Origin: Azorinus chamasolen
Lineage: Eukaryota; Mollusca; Bivalvia; Cardiida; Solecurtidae
Length of the DNA: 64,000 bases
Direction of reading: 5' to 3'
Assembly: GCA_963576725.1 (NCBI GenBank)
Contig: OY755243.1
Span: 40,223,243-40,287,242, forward strand
Within the stretch, counting starts at the first letter, position 1. Every line of letters begins with the position of its first letter. A model generated the notes under the pieces. That model did no database searches. It saw only the letters and a list, made by a program, of their open reading frames with translations, and had not been told where the DNA came from. A program made the position numbers and the translations under genes. Positions 12,211 through 25,200 of this stretch are shown here, piece after piece.

Positions 12211-12847
12211 TACATGTATAAGTCAAAATTTGCACATATACATAATTATATTACATTTTACTGAAATAAAATATCTTGTCACGCTATATCTGTACGTATG
12301 TAAACGTTGATTTGAATCGGTCTAAAGTGAACTAAATATTTTGCATGACTATTGGTGGTTTAGTAATATCGTTAAGTATATGTTTTGAAAATGATTCTGA
12401 AAATAAAAACTGTATTGCAGCATTATTTGGTTCCCTAAAATTATCATTATTATTTGGTTCTCTAAAGTAGTTCCATGACCTATTTCCGTCATTCGTGTAT
12501 AAATTGCACGACATGATCGTTTATGATTTAATAAAAACAAGGAAATAAAATAAAACATAACCTGTGTCTGCAATTATATTCAGCGACACCGGATGCAGAG
12601 CGAAATAATTCGTGTCCTGCAGTTACAACAGTTTTAGTTTCAAACGTTTGATAAGTTGGGAGTTTTGCGATCCTAAGTGACACACACGCGCTAAGTAATG
12701 TTTTAGTTTTGTTCTACCCTTTGAATGCGGGAAATGGTTGTACTGATATTTGCAAACAGTGTAGATCCAGATCAGAGGGGCCACAGAGAAGCCATCTGAT
12801 CAGGGTCTGCAATGTCTGTCATTCTAAATTACCCTTTCAAACTCAAT
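12211..12847. other. no gene recognised
   Basis: AT-rich. A T1-like hairpin remnant (GTAGATCCAGATCAGAGGGG / CCATCTGATCAGGGTCTGC) lies at about 12760-12815. Confidence 0.4.
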
Positions 12848-13245
12848 GGACTTTTTCGTTAATTAATGATGGACCATTGCTATTAGATCGTTAATTAATG
12901 ATGGACCATTGCTATTATTGATGGACCATTGCTATTAGATCGTTAATTAATGATGGACCATTGTTATTATCGTTAATTATTGATGGACCGTTGCTATTAT
13001 CGTTAATTATTGATGGACCGTTGCTATTATCGTTAATCAATGATTACCGTTAATTAATAATGGACCATTGCTATTATCGTTGATTATTGATTATCGTGTA
13101 TTAATGATGGACCATTGCTATTATCGTTAAAATAATGATGGACCATTGCTATTATCGTTAATTAATGATGGATCATTGATATTATCGTTAAAATAATGAT
13201 GGACCATTGCTATTATCATTAATTAATGATGGATCATTGATATTT
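12848..13245. repeat. ~30-bp minisatellite
   Basis: About thirteen units of TTAATTAATGATGGACCATT plus GCTATTATCG, with some units shortened. The motif is itself rich in TTAATTAA palindromes. Confidence 0.85.
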
Positions 13246-13249
13246 CACA

Positions 13250-13485
13250 AGTCAGCATTCACAGGATTATGTCTTTTACAGCCAATGCCACATCTGTAAT
13301 TACATATGCAAGCAGTTTGGAACCAGATCAGACGCCTAGTAACTCGGTGTCTCATCCGGATCCAAACTGATTGTCATTGTGACTGTGACTTGTGTTTCAA
13401 ATCAAAATAAAGAAAAATCAAAAACGAAAATTGTAGCAGACGACAAAGCTTTCAGACGACAATATTTGGCTGCGAAAGAGTTTAA
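13250..13485 (+). mobile_element. T5 foldback MITE, diverged
   Basis: Matches the T5 copy at 53191: GCCAATGCCACATCTGTAAT, hairpin TTTGGAACCAGATCAGACGC / GGTGTCTCATCCGGATCC, then GCAGACGACAAAGCTTTC and GGCTGCGAAAGAG. Confidence 0.6.
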
Positions 13486-13673
13486 CAGCTGTAAAGTACA
13501 AAACGCTCAGGTTGCCATATCGTTCATGCTATACGGTTTTATATAAGTAAATTACCATTATATACATGCAAATTGCCATAATAAGTCAATAAAAACCTAC
13601 CTAGGCTTTCTCATTCAGCTTGTAGTTATTAGGCCAACCGTGATGTTTCGCTTGCTGAAGAAATAAATTCTGT

Positions 13674-13863
13674 TTAACCCCTGACCGGTCTGTTTCAAGT
13701 GTTTTACTTTACTTAATTCCGATTCGTTCAAGCTTTAAAGAAACTTCAAATCGAGCTTCAAACAGCTTGGACCCTAATTAGACGCCGAGTTACTCGGCGT
13801 CTCATCTGGATCCAATCTGTTTGCATATTTCATTCTAGTCGCGCTTTGCATGAGGAGAGTTAA
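13674..13863. mobile_element. T5-like foldback MITE
   Basis: TTAA at both ends, with hairpin ACGCCGAGTTACTCGGCGT and outer arms GGACCCTAATTAG / CTCATCTGGATCC. Confidence 0.65.
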
Positions 13864-14065
13864 GTGTTTCTGATGTTGAGACATGTTTTACAATATTGCT
13901 GCGTATATATAAGAGATGCTGATGTATTTGTCTGTGCATTATAATAACATAGACTGCACATTCAGCAATAAAGATGTGCATGTTTTGTTGTTTATTGCGA
14001 TGTTTATATGTACTGGCAGCTTGTCAGTCTCGAGCTCGGCAGGTCCAGAGCTCGGTCCAGATACC

Positions 14066-14400
14066 GTAGAACCTGTCTAAAGCGACCTTCTATTGAGTGG
14101 GCACAGGAATCTGAATCAAGTAATTATGGGTCTGTAAAGCAGATGATCAAAAATGGAAATAAGAGTATCTATTGTGTCATCCTTGGCATATAATGTTGAT
14201 TGACTTTGCTTTTTTAAAATCATACATATTGTTGCTTGTTTATAATGTATGTGCCATGTGATTGTACATTTTATGTTGAAATGAATTTATCTATCTGCTT
14301 AATGCAGAAAAAAGTAATACAGAAAGCTCCTAAAGAAGCTTTTTGCATTATATTTGACCTGCATTAAGCTACCACCTGCCTTAAGGACCAATAATTATAC
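14066..14400. mobile_element. P-type MITE with an internal insertion
   Basis: The left end GTAGAACCTGTCTAAAGCGA is like the copy at 5515. About 150 bp of AT-rich sequence (14147-14300) separates it from the interior GTAATACAGAAAGCTCCTAA ... GCTTTTTGCATTA. Confidence 0.5.
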
Positions 14401-14423
14401 ATGGTTTTGATGGCGGCTTAAAG

Positions 14424-14451
14424 CTACTATTACTACTACTACTACTTCTTA

Positions 14452-14507
<56 letters not shown>

Positions 14508-14600
14508 AGCTCTACTACAACTAACACTAACTACTAACTAACTACTACTACCTACCTACCTAGGTAGGTACCTACCTACTAATACTACAACTTACTACTA
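14424..14600. repeat. (TAC)n microsatellite
   Basis: An almost pure ACT/TAC array to about 14510, followed by degenerate CTAA/CTAC and a palindromic patch CCTACCTAGGTAGGTACC. Confidence 0.9.
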
Positions 14601-14808
14601 ATTTCGAGTCTTCTCAACTTTTTTTGTAAGAGTCGGCGATGGAACACCATTTATCAGAAAAAAGGCAAGAAAAGGATAGACTGACCTATGTTAATCGGTA
14701 TTATACATCTATTATGACAAAAACATGAACTATTTGACTTTTTTCTGGATGTTTTATACGTTGACATAGGATAAATGACACATGGGAAATACACGAAGTT
14801 TATCAAGA

Positions 14809-14992
14809 TTAACACATTCCCATATAGGCTATTTTAGACCCAACATGTTGAATAAATCTACTGAAAAGAAGTACTTACTAGGAAAATGAGAACTTTTGGA
14901 ATGGTGTAGCTCCTGTGGAGCAAATGCTCTGTTTATTACAATGGTTTCAGAAAAGTGACTTTTACCGTTGAGTCAAAATATGTGAATATGAG
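14809..14992 (-). mobile_element. T2 foldback MITE
   Basis: Starts TTAACACATTCCCATATAGG and has the hairpin TAGCTCCTGTGGAGCAAATG with a truncated left arm. Its far end, GTGAATATGAGAGAATGGGTTA, runs into the minisatellite that follows. Confidence 0.65.
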
Positions 14993-15425
14993 AGAATGGG
15001 TTAGAATATGTGAATATGGGGGAATGGGTTAAAATATGTGAATATGAGGGAATGGGTTAAAATATGTGAATATGAGAGAATGGGTTAAAATATGTGAATA
15101 TGAGGGAATGGGTTAAAATATGTGAATATGGGGGAATGGGTCAAAATATGTGAATATGAGAGAATCGGTTAAAATATGTGAATATGGGGGAATGGGTCAA
15201 AATATGTGAATATGAGAGAATCGGTTAAAATATGTGAATATGAGAGAATGGGTTAAAATATGTGAATATGAGGGAATGGGTTAAAATATGTGAATATGAG
15301 GGAATGGGTTAAAAGATGTGAATATGAGGGAAGGGGTTAAAAGATGTGAACATAAAGGAATGGATTAAAATGTGAATATGAGGGAATGGATTAAAATGTG
15401 AATATGAGGGAATGGGTTAAGCTAG
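14993..15425. repeat. 29-bp minisatellite made from a T2 MITE end
   Basis: About fifteen tandem units of AATATGTGAATATGAGGGAA plus TGGGTTAA. The unit is the terminal sequence of the T2 element immediately upstream, TTAA included. Confidence 0.85.
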
Positions 15426-15816
15426 AGTCTGGCCATCATCGGTACAATGGGCACAATGCAGTCTTTTCTGACGAGCTGCAAGCAACGTTGACCCACATCC
15501 ACTTTTATAATATGAGGGGTGTAGATATATGAAAAATCAAAACAAAATGATTTCACTAAATGTACAGAATACGCTTCTGACCTATTGCCCAGATTATGTT
15601 ATACCCTAAATATTCGGACACATTTCACCAGTGTGGAAATCTGAAATTGACGCCACTTTGATAACTTTCAACTACATTGACATAGTCGAATATTTACGGT
15701 AATTAACGTACATTTACTATATAAGATCAGAGATTAGTGATAAAACGACGTCGATGTCTCTTCTGGGTCAAAGCTGTTCGCAAAACGCGAGTCAAATGGT
15801 GGATAACACGAAAAGG
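15426..15816. other. no gene recognised
   Basis: Unassigned. A short T5-like remnant (GACGTCGATGTCTCTTCTGG) lies near 15745. Confidence 0.35.
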
Positions 15817-16069
15817 TTAACACTGTCCTCCATACAAATGCTTTTTCACACCTTTGCAAACAAAGCAGATCCAGATCAGACGTCTCCTATAGGAACCGTC
15901 TGACCAGGGTCTGCTCTGTTTGTTTATGAAATCATAATCTATCTAACTCTGCAGTTTAGTTTATACAAAACCAAGGTTTCATGTGTACACATGCCATTAT
16001 AAAATCCAGCTAATAAATATTCATGGTGACATTATTTCTTACATGAATATTCAACAGGGAAAGGGTTAA
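15817..16069 (+). mobile_element. T1 foldback MITE, complete
   Basis: TTAA at both ends. Hairpin GATCCAGATCAGACGTCTCC / GAACCGTCTGACCAGGGTC, then the family's ATAAATATTCATGG ... ACATGAATATTCAACAGGGA tail. Confidence 0.75.
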
Positions 16070-16335
16070 TATTTCATGTTGGGCATACTATTTAACGACC
16101 TTGTAATTAGACATACTTCTATGTCATTGCAATATAGCAGAGTCTTTACTGATCACATATTGAATAACCATGGCAATCTTAAAAATAAAAAAAACTGGTG
16201 GCTGCTTAACCCATTCCCTCCTAGACTATTTTTAGACCAAAACTCTTTGAATTAATCTACCGAAAAGCAGCATGAACAATAGAAAATGAGAATTTTAGAA
16301 TTGCGTAGTTTTGAAACCATTGTGATAAATAGAGC

Positions 16336-17635
<1,300 letters not shown>

Positions 17636-17741
17636 AATAGAGCATTTGCTCCTATGGAGCAAATGCTCTATTTATCACAATGGTTTCAAATAATGGGTTT
17701 TACAGAGACACAAAAGGCGTCAGTAGGATGGAATGGGTTAA

Positions 17742-18088
17742 TGCAGAACGAACATAATTCATAAAGTTTCTATAGGAGCTTATTGCATACATATACATTT
17801 GTATAGTTTTCGTCCTGCATTAAGCTACCACCGGTCTTAAACACAGAGATCGGAGTTTTATGTTGCAAAATTACTTAATAATTGCACCAAAGAAGTACCT
17901 AAGTATGCCAAAACTTTGCTACAATATTTTTTATTTTATAATTGTTTTTGTAAGGTTTAAATTTTATTTTTTATCCAAACTCTATATTGCTGTTACACAT
18001 TAGACTCACCCCAGAGAAGCACTTCTTATGAGTAACAGCACACGGAGGAGTATGGTGGAGAAGTTAAAAAAAAGTGTTCCTATAACTA
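17742..18088. other. P-type remnant and unassigned sequence
   Basis: About 17742-17840 resembles a P2 interior (ATGCAGAACG ... CGTCCTGCATTAAGCTACCA). The rest is unassigned. Confidence 0.4.
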
Positions 18089-18366
18089 CAGTAAAACCTC
18101 TCTATAACGGCCACTAAATTGTGTTAATTAGTTGGTATTTAGGACAGGTGGCTGCCTCTGTAAAAGTCGCCTTTTGAAACCATTGTGATAAATAGGAGCA
18201 AATGCTCCATAGAAGCAAATGCATTTTTTAATCACAGTGGTTTGAACACTGTATATTTCTAAAACTTGTAGTAAATGCTTCTTTTCACTAGATTGATTCA
18301 AACACTTTGGGTCTAAATTATAGCTTAAGCGGAAATAGTCTAAACTAGCCTGTAAGGGAATGGGTT
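18089..18366. mobile_element. P1/T2 chimeric MITE
   Basis: 18089-18154 is a P1 left arm ending in GACAGGTGGCTGC. From 18155 the sequence is T2 (CTCTGTAAAAGTCGCC ... GAAACCATTGTGATAAATAG) through to GGGAATGGGTTAA. The P1 right half is absent. Confidence 0.7.
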
Positions 18367-18486
18367 AACATGGCTCCTATCTGCAGCTTTGATTTGTTTA
18401 CCTTTTGTTTTTGAAAGTAGAGAAAGGGAACGTTTGTGTAAACACCAAACTGCTTACCATACTAAATATTACTTTCTATCTTACAG

Positions 18487-19207
18487 GTTGTTGAAGACTT
18501 TCCAAGATTCGTCAGAGTAGAACAGGATACAGTGTGTGCCACTCGAGGTTGCCGCTCGTATCAAGTAGTGCACGCTGGCAGGGAGCTCGAACTCGACCGT
18601 GTCACGGAGGGCAACAGATTAACACGAGGCATGCGCGAACAGTATTTGATATGTACAGACAGAAGCGACCTTCGAGAGTTGACATTTCCGGTTTTCTCCC
18701 CATGCCATTTCACAAAACTTAGTGACAATACAAAATATACTATATCTGAGATAGTAGAGCGGCTGCCTTTGCCCCAGACAGTGGCATTCTTGGGCGTGAA
18801 CCCGTATGATGTCGTTACCACTGACGATGACGAGGCAAGGGAATTACTTTTAATGCTAGCGGGACCTGTAGATATTCTAGAAGTGAGAATGACGTCAATA
18901 TATGTTGGACTCGTCCAAACTAAACTCTCTGATCGCTGTGATATTATTGCTATACCTTCAAACTGTGATGCTGGTATGCAGACAACTGTGTATATTCCTA
19001 TATCTTCTGTTGTTGATGGGGCGGACAATCCATATTGTAAGTTTAACCTTGGGCGCTTGAATGCAGACATAGTACGCGAAGGTTTATACCTGCAGCCTGT
19101 CGACTCGCAAGGACTTATGCTATTAAAGAATCTGAAAACTCGAGAACGGGTTTCCTATGAGGAGGATGACCTCCCGGAAACGCCACGGTTGCCAAGGAAA
19201 CTGGATA
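18487..19207 (+). CDS. CABIT gene exon a (CABIT domain)
   Basis: Acceptor TCTTACAG, first codon GTT in phase 0, donor GATA|GTAAGT leaving phase 1. Encodes about 240 residues, including essentially all of the recognisable CABIT domain. It ends in the acidic-then-basic stretch YEEDDLPETPRLPRKLD. Confidence 0.85.
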
Positions 19208-22200
19208 GTAAGTTAAATATGCATCTGTTATTAAACCATTTTAACCGCCAAGTAAACCCGTTAATATATTATTTCAGAATGAGCCTAACTTTATGCTAAT
19301 AATTAAGAATTATTTATCCGACGAGACATCAGGAAAAAAATCATTTGTAAAGCAAACTGTGTAGAGTTTAACCATAGGACTCCTAAAAGACTCTTCTGAT
19401 ATGAGTATACAATACAACACCTCTAAATCGGAAGTTTAATGAAGGTCAATTTAGGTCTTGTTAGGCAGGTGACAGCTTAATGAAGGATGAACATCATGCT
19501 AAACTTTTACGCAGCATTAGTCTTCCACCTGTCTTAACCCATTCCCCCACAGGCTATTTTTAGATCCAACCTCTTTGAATAAATCTACCGAAAAGGAGCA
19601 TTAACTAGAGAAAAGGAAAAGTTTAGAATTTTGTAGTTTGAAACCATTGTGATAAATAGAGCATTTGCTCCTTTGTGAGCAAATGCTCTATTTATCACAA
19701 TAGTTTCATGAAGTGACTATTACAGAGGCGTAGAAAGGCGTATTTATGGAGGAAAGGATTACAGACCGTAATTGGTACAGTAAAACCTCTCTATAACGGT
19801 CACTAAATTACATCAAATATTTTGTGTTAAAGGCAGGTGGCTGCTTAAAGCAACCACCTGCCCTTAATACCAACTAATTAACACAGTTTAGTGGCCGTTA
19901 AAGAGAGGTTTAACTGTACTAATATGCATGTTGGGTTTAGAGAGGTGGTACTGTATGCTATTTACCTTGTTACCATAACTAGGACGTTAGGCATAAAATA
20001 ATTAAACTATGCAATCCTTCTTTTATATAACACATTCTTAGTATATGAAGATTTTAAAGCGTACATTTCCCAGTATATTTAACCCTTTCCTTCATAAATA
20101 CGCCTTTTCACGCATTTGCAAACAAAGTAGACTCAGACCAGACGGCTCCTATATGAACCACCTGGTCAGGGCAGTTCCATTTGCTTATGGAATTCAATAG
20201 ATATGATTGGACCATTTCTGCCACGACCTTGAAGTCCTGTGTTCATATACCATTATTTGAATTCAGCTTATGAATATTCATGATGTCATTATTTTTATAC
20301 ATTCATGAGATGCGTAGTTAACCGATATCAGTCCTACAGTGTACATGTCTTCTGTTTCTTACCTCCCCTCTTATCTAACTTCTTAACTCTTTCTTTCTTA
20401 TAAACGCATTTTCAAACCTTTGCAAATAGAGTAGATCCAGATTAGACGATTACTGTAGGAGTCGTCTGATCAGGATTTGCTCTGTTTGCTTATGACATGA
20501 TACAGATCTGATTCTAAAGTAGCAAGCATCAATTCTCTTGAAAACTTTATATTATAAACCTTTAGCTAATAAATATCCCTGCTACCAATGTTTCTTACAT
20601 GCATACTGAACAAGTAAATGATGAACTGAAACCCTCCATATTTCATTTAAACCTGCACAGAATAATGCTTAGAATTTGAAAAAAGGGAATGTTTCTCTAT
20701 TATCCGGGGACAATCGTAACTACTCGGCGGATTCCGACAGTCGGAAAAGTGCCCCGTATACATCTGTCCTATAATATAGTCATTTGACTTTTGTTCGCAT
20801 TATCTATTTTTTTAGTGCATGTCTTGAATATATGATATCTTTATAAATATTCGAAGTTGAGACAATTTCTAACGGTTCAATACTCTTATCGTTCAAAACA
20901 CGTCACTTGTTTGCATTTAAATATGTATTATTTTTTTATGTTTATCCTTTGATGTCAGTTTCACGGTCTTTTATTCTCACACTTTAAGTCTCCGAAACTG
21001 TGTACAAAACGAAAATAAAACGGAGATTTGAATTATCATCTTCTGTTTGTCTGGTACAGTTTTATATTTGTTTGTTGCTTGTTGTTATTTTATGTTATTG
21101 TTATTTTTGTGATTGCTTTGTCAACCTTTGAAATAACAAATGCACAATGCATAATGCAACCTCTAATTGAGAAATGTGTACCTCGAGGACTGAGATGCAG
21201 CTTATTTTCCTCTTTGAACAATGCCATGAAGACGGGTAAATGTGATATCGTATGCAAACAGTTTGGATCCAGATGTTGGTACAAAGGTTATTAACATATT
21301 TGCTCCCACGATCCCATATATGGGACGTAGGCAAACAGTGTAGACTCTGATCAGACGCCGCATAATGCGACGTCTATAAGAGTCTACACTGTTTGCTGAT
21401 AGGAATTTCAATATAAAACAAAACTAAATTGAAAATTTAGGCCAGGCATCCGTTAGATAAAAGATAGACTAATCCAAAGTATAAGCATGGAAGAATCCAC
21501 TTGGGGCAAATGGGTTAATATTCAAATTTACAACGTTTTCTCTGACAGGTTGTATGACATTGAAGAGTACACTATCCGCACCTTCTGGAAACGAAACGGG
21601 GGACAACCCAGAAGTTAATCTTAGACGAAAACGCTTCCTATCCACAGGTGATTTAAAACAAAGTAAGTACGGTCAGTCACAGATAAACGGGTGTATTCTT
21701 CAAGAGAATGGATTACTGTACTGTATGTAGTTGCATATATCAGATGTGGAAATTATACATTATTTCAGATAACTCCTTTGTTTCTCCACCAACCCCTATG
21801 TTGTAACCACTCTTTAGAATCGTCTCTTTGAGACGATTCTAAAGAGTGGTCACAGCATATGGTTTGGTGGAGAAATAACGATTCTAAAGAGTGGTCACGA
21901 CATAGGGTTTGGTGGAGAATTAACGATTCTAAAAGAGTTGTCATAACATAGGGTTTGGTGGCGAATTAACGATTCTAAGGAGTGGTCACAACATAGGGTT
22001 AGAAGGAGAATTAAACGTCTGTGTGTCGCAATACCAGTCAGTTAGCTCAGAGAAACCCACTGTATCAACATCTAGTGAATGAATGGCATTTAGAAACCCA
22101 ACTTTGATGTCGAATTAGTCGGTGTCTAATCATGATCAAAGCTGTTTGGTATGTTTCTTCAATGATGTACAGTAAAACCTCTCTATAACGGCCACTAGAT

Positions 22201-25200
22201 TGTGTTAGTTAGTTGATATTTAGGGCAGGTGGCAGCTTAAAGCAAGGTGAAAGTAAAACAGAACGCTCATATAGGAGCGTTCTGTTTTACTTTCACCTTG
22301 CTTTAAGCAGCCACCTGCCCTTAACACAAAATACTTCATGTAATTAAGTGGCCGTTATAGAGAGGTTTTACTGTAGATCTAGTTGAATTTTCCAAAACCA
22401 AATTTCAAAATATGACGGGGTCTCACATTGGAGGGTGATGGTATCAGCTGTTAACGGTAAATGTCAGATCTGTCGTTACCGAAAATGTCCGCTAGGCGAT
22501 CGGAAGAGATATTTGTTGGAGAAATAAAGGATTTTTTCTTGTAAATAGGTTGACTTTATGCATCTTATGTATGTCTTTGAAAACGTTCACCCTTAACTAA
22601 TGAATGTTCATATAAGAAATGACATCATGAATATTAATTGGATATTTGTTTATAATGGCATGAACACAGGATGTTGTGGCCATGGCAGAAACTTTAAAAT
22701 GACATCTATACTATTGAATAAACAAACAGAGCAGATCTAGATGATTTCTTTTATAATGATACATTAACACATGATAAGTTTACCAATCACTGCAACAAGA
22801 ATGAGATATACCGGTAAACACACAGAACAGATCCTGATCAGACGACTATTACAGGATCTAGTTGTACTCTAATTGCTGCCAATGCGTTACAAGGTAAACG
22901 GTAAGGTCACCAGTCAAGATAACGTCTCTTACAGGAACGTACCATTGTTCAGTGGGATTACCAAATCAAGAGCATATATTATATTATTGAATAAACAAAC
23001 AGAGCAGACCTAGATCATTTTTTATATTCACAAATTAACACATGATAGTTTGGCCACGGCAGAAACTAGAAGGAGATCTATATTATTGAATAAACAAACA
23101 GAGCAGATCCAGATTTGTTTTATATTTACATTCGCAGTTTTTGTATAGGTAGAAACTGTAATGTCAGAGCTATTGTAATTCTATTAACAAATAGAGAAGA
23201 CCCCGAGTAGATGGTTCCTACATGGGCATTTTATCTGGGTCTACTCTGTATAAAATGGCGTTTGTATGAGAGAAACGGTTAAATATCTCCATGGTAGGAC
23301 ATGTGGAGTTGTCTCCCTTGTACCATTGTGTTGGACTATATTGATCATGCGAGGCATTGTATTTATATTTATCAGAACATTTTTAATATTATTTTACAGG
23401 GAAAAGTGGAAGTATTCAGAGTCGGGAAAGAGAGGTGGGTAAACGATGTATGGTCTCGAATAATACCTCGCTAATATGAACTTTTGTCAACCCTTTACTC
23501 CATAAATACGCATTTCCTTTGCATACAGAGAAGATCCTGATCAGACGTAGGAGCCGTCTGATCTAGGTCTACTCTGTTTGCTTATGATATTATATAGATA
23601 TGATTCTATAGTTTCTGTCATAGACAAACGTTCCTGTGTTCCTCTGCTAATATAAGAATCTAATCTAATTAATATTCATGATGTTATTATTTAATACATG
23701 ATTATACCTGGAGAAAAGGGTTAAAGAACTGAGAATGCTGCATTCAGGTGACTGCCTAATGCAGGTTAAAGTCGTGCAGAAAGTTCCAAGAGAACCTTTC
23801 TGCATGACTTCGCCCTGCTTTAAGCTGCATTTGTCTAAAGAGGGATACTGATATTTATTAGCCGGGTTTTTCGAGAAAAATCTCGGCTTATAGTTAGGCG
23901 AAAACCGGGCGGGCGGCCGATTGGTTTTGGGCGGCGTGTCGTCATTAACAAAACTTTAACATTGCTTATAACTTCTCAATTACTTAAGCTAGACAATTCA
24001 TATTTGGTTTGCAGATAACTATTGTGAAGGCCTTCCACTTGATACAAGGATATATGAATTCAGGTCAAGGTCACTATTTCTAAAGTGTTGCCGTTTTTAC
24101 ATAACAAACTTTACTTCTGAACTACAAATGCTAGGCAATTCATCTTTGGTGTACAGATAGTTTTAGTTAAGGCCTTTCAGTTGATATAAAGATATTTCAA
24201 ATTAGGTCAATGTCACTATTTTGACAAGTTGGTCATCATTGAAAAACTTCAACATTTTGTCTTTAACTTCTGAACCACATATGCTAGACAATTCATGTGT
24301 GGTATGGAGATAGCTTTGGCGAAAGCCTTTCAATTGATACATGTACAAGGATATATGCAATTGCGTCAAGGTCAAATTAACTATTTTGAAAACTTGGCTG
24401 ATTTTAACAAACTTCATTTTGCTATAACCTCTGATATACGAACGCTAGGCAGTTCACATTTGGTATTCAGATAGCTTTGGTAAGGACCTTACAGATGACA
24501 TGAAACTACCTCATTTCTTGAGTTGAAAGATATGAGAGTCTATGTAAGATATGTAGAAAATAAAAAATAACTATTTTAACTCTTTATGTCAAATATGTCC
24601 GTTGGTTACTTTAAAAATCGACTTAAAACTGAGGATTTAGCACCATTTAGTAAGCATTTATATTTAGCTGAATAATATATATATGGGATGTTACCGTTAC
24701 TTATGTTATAGCTTTTGATGTTGTTTGATTAATACGAAAATTTGGCAGGATATGACTTTAAGGTAGCGGCTATTTGTTTTCTAGCTAAACGGCATGTATC
24801 ATACAGTACATGTATCCATATTATTGCCATTAACAATGTCAGTATTGGATATTGTCAATAGCATTGAAGGCGTATATGTCATATTGAAGCTCTGTCAGTA
24901 GTACTGAACACGTATATGTCACATTGGAGCTGTGTCAACAGTATTGAACACGTATAATTATGTCACATTGAAGCTCTGTCAACAGTAGTGAACACGTATA
25001 GTTTTATGTCATTGAAGCTCTGTCAATAGTATTGAACACGTATATGTCACATTGAAGCCCTGTCAGTAGTATTGAACACGTATGTGTCACATTGAAGCAC
25101 TGTCAGTAGTATTGAACACGTATATGTCATATGGAAGCTCTGTCAGTAGTACTGAACACGTATATGTCACATTGGAGCTGTGTCAACAGTATTGAACACG

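Larger units (their letters stand above)
19208..21548. other. intron filled with MITEs
   Basis: Holds T2 (19534), P1 (19778) and two T1 copies (20079, 20383), annotated separately. At 20630-21540 only a T1-like hairpin at about 21330-21400 (GTAGACTCTGATCAGACGCC / GGCGTCTATAAGAGTCTAC-like) is recognised. Confidence 0.6.

Noticed and set aside
18561..19070. 169-codon minus-strand frame opposite CABIT exon a
   Set aside because: Shadow frame of a real exon; no domain and no splice context.
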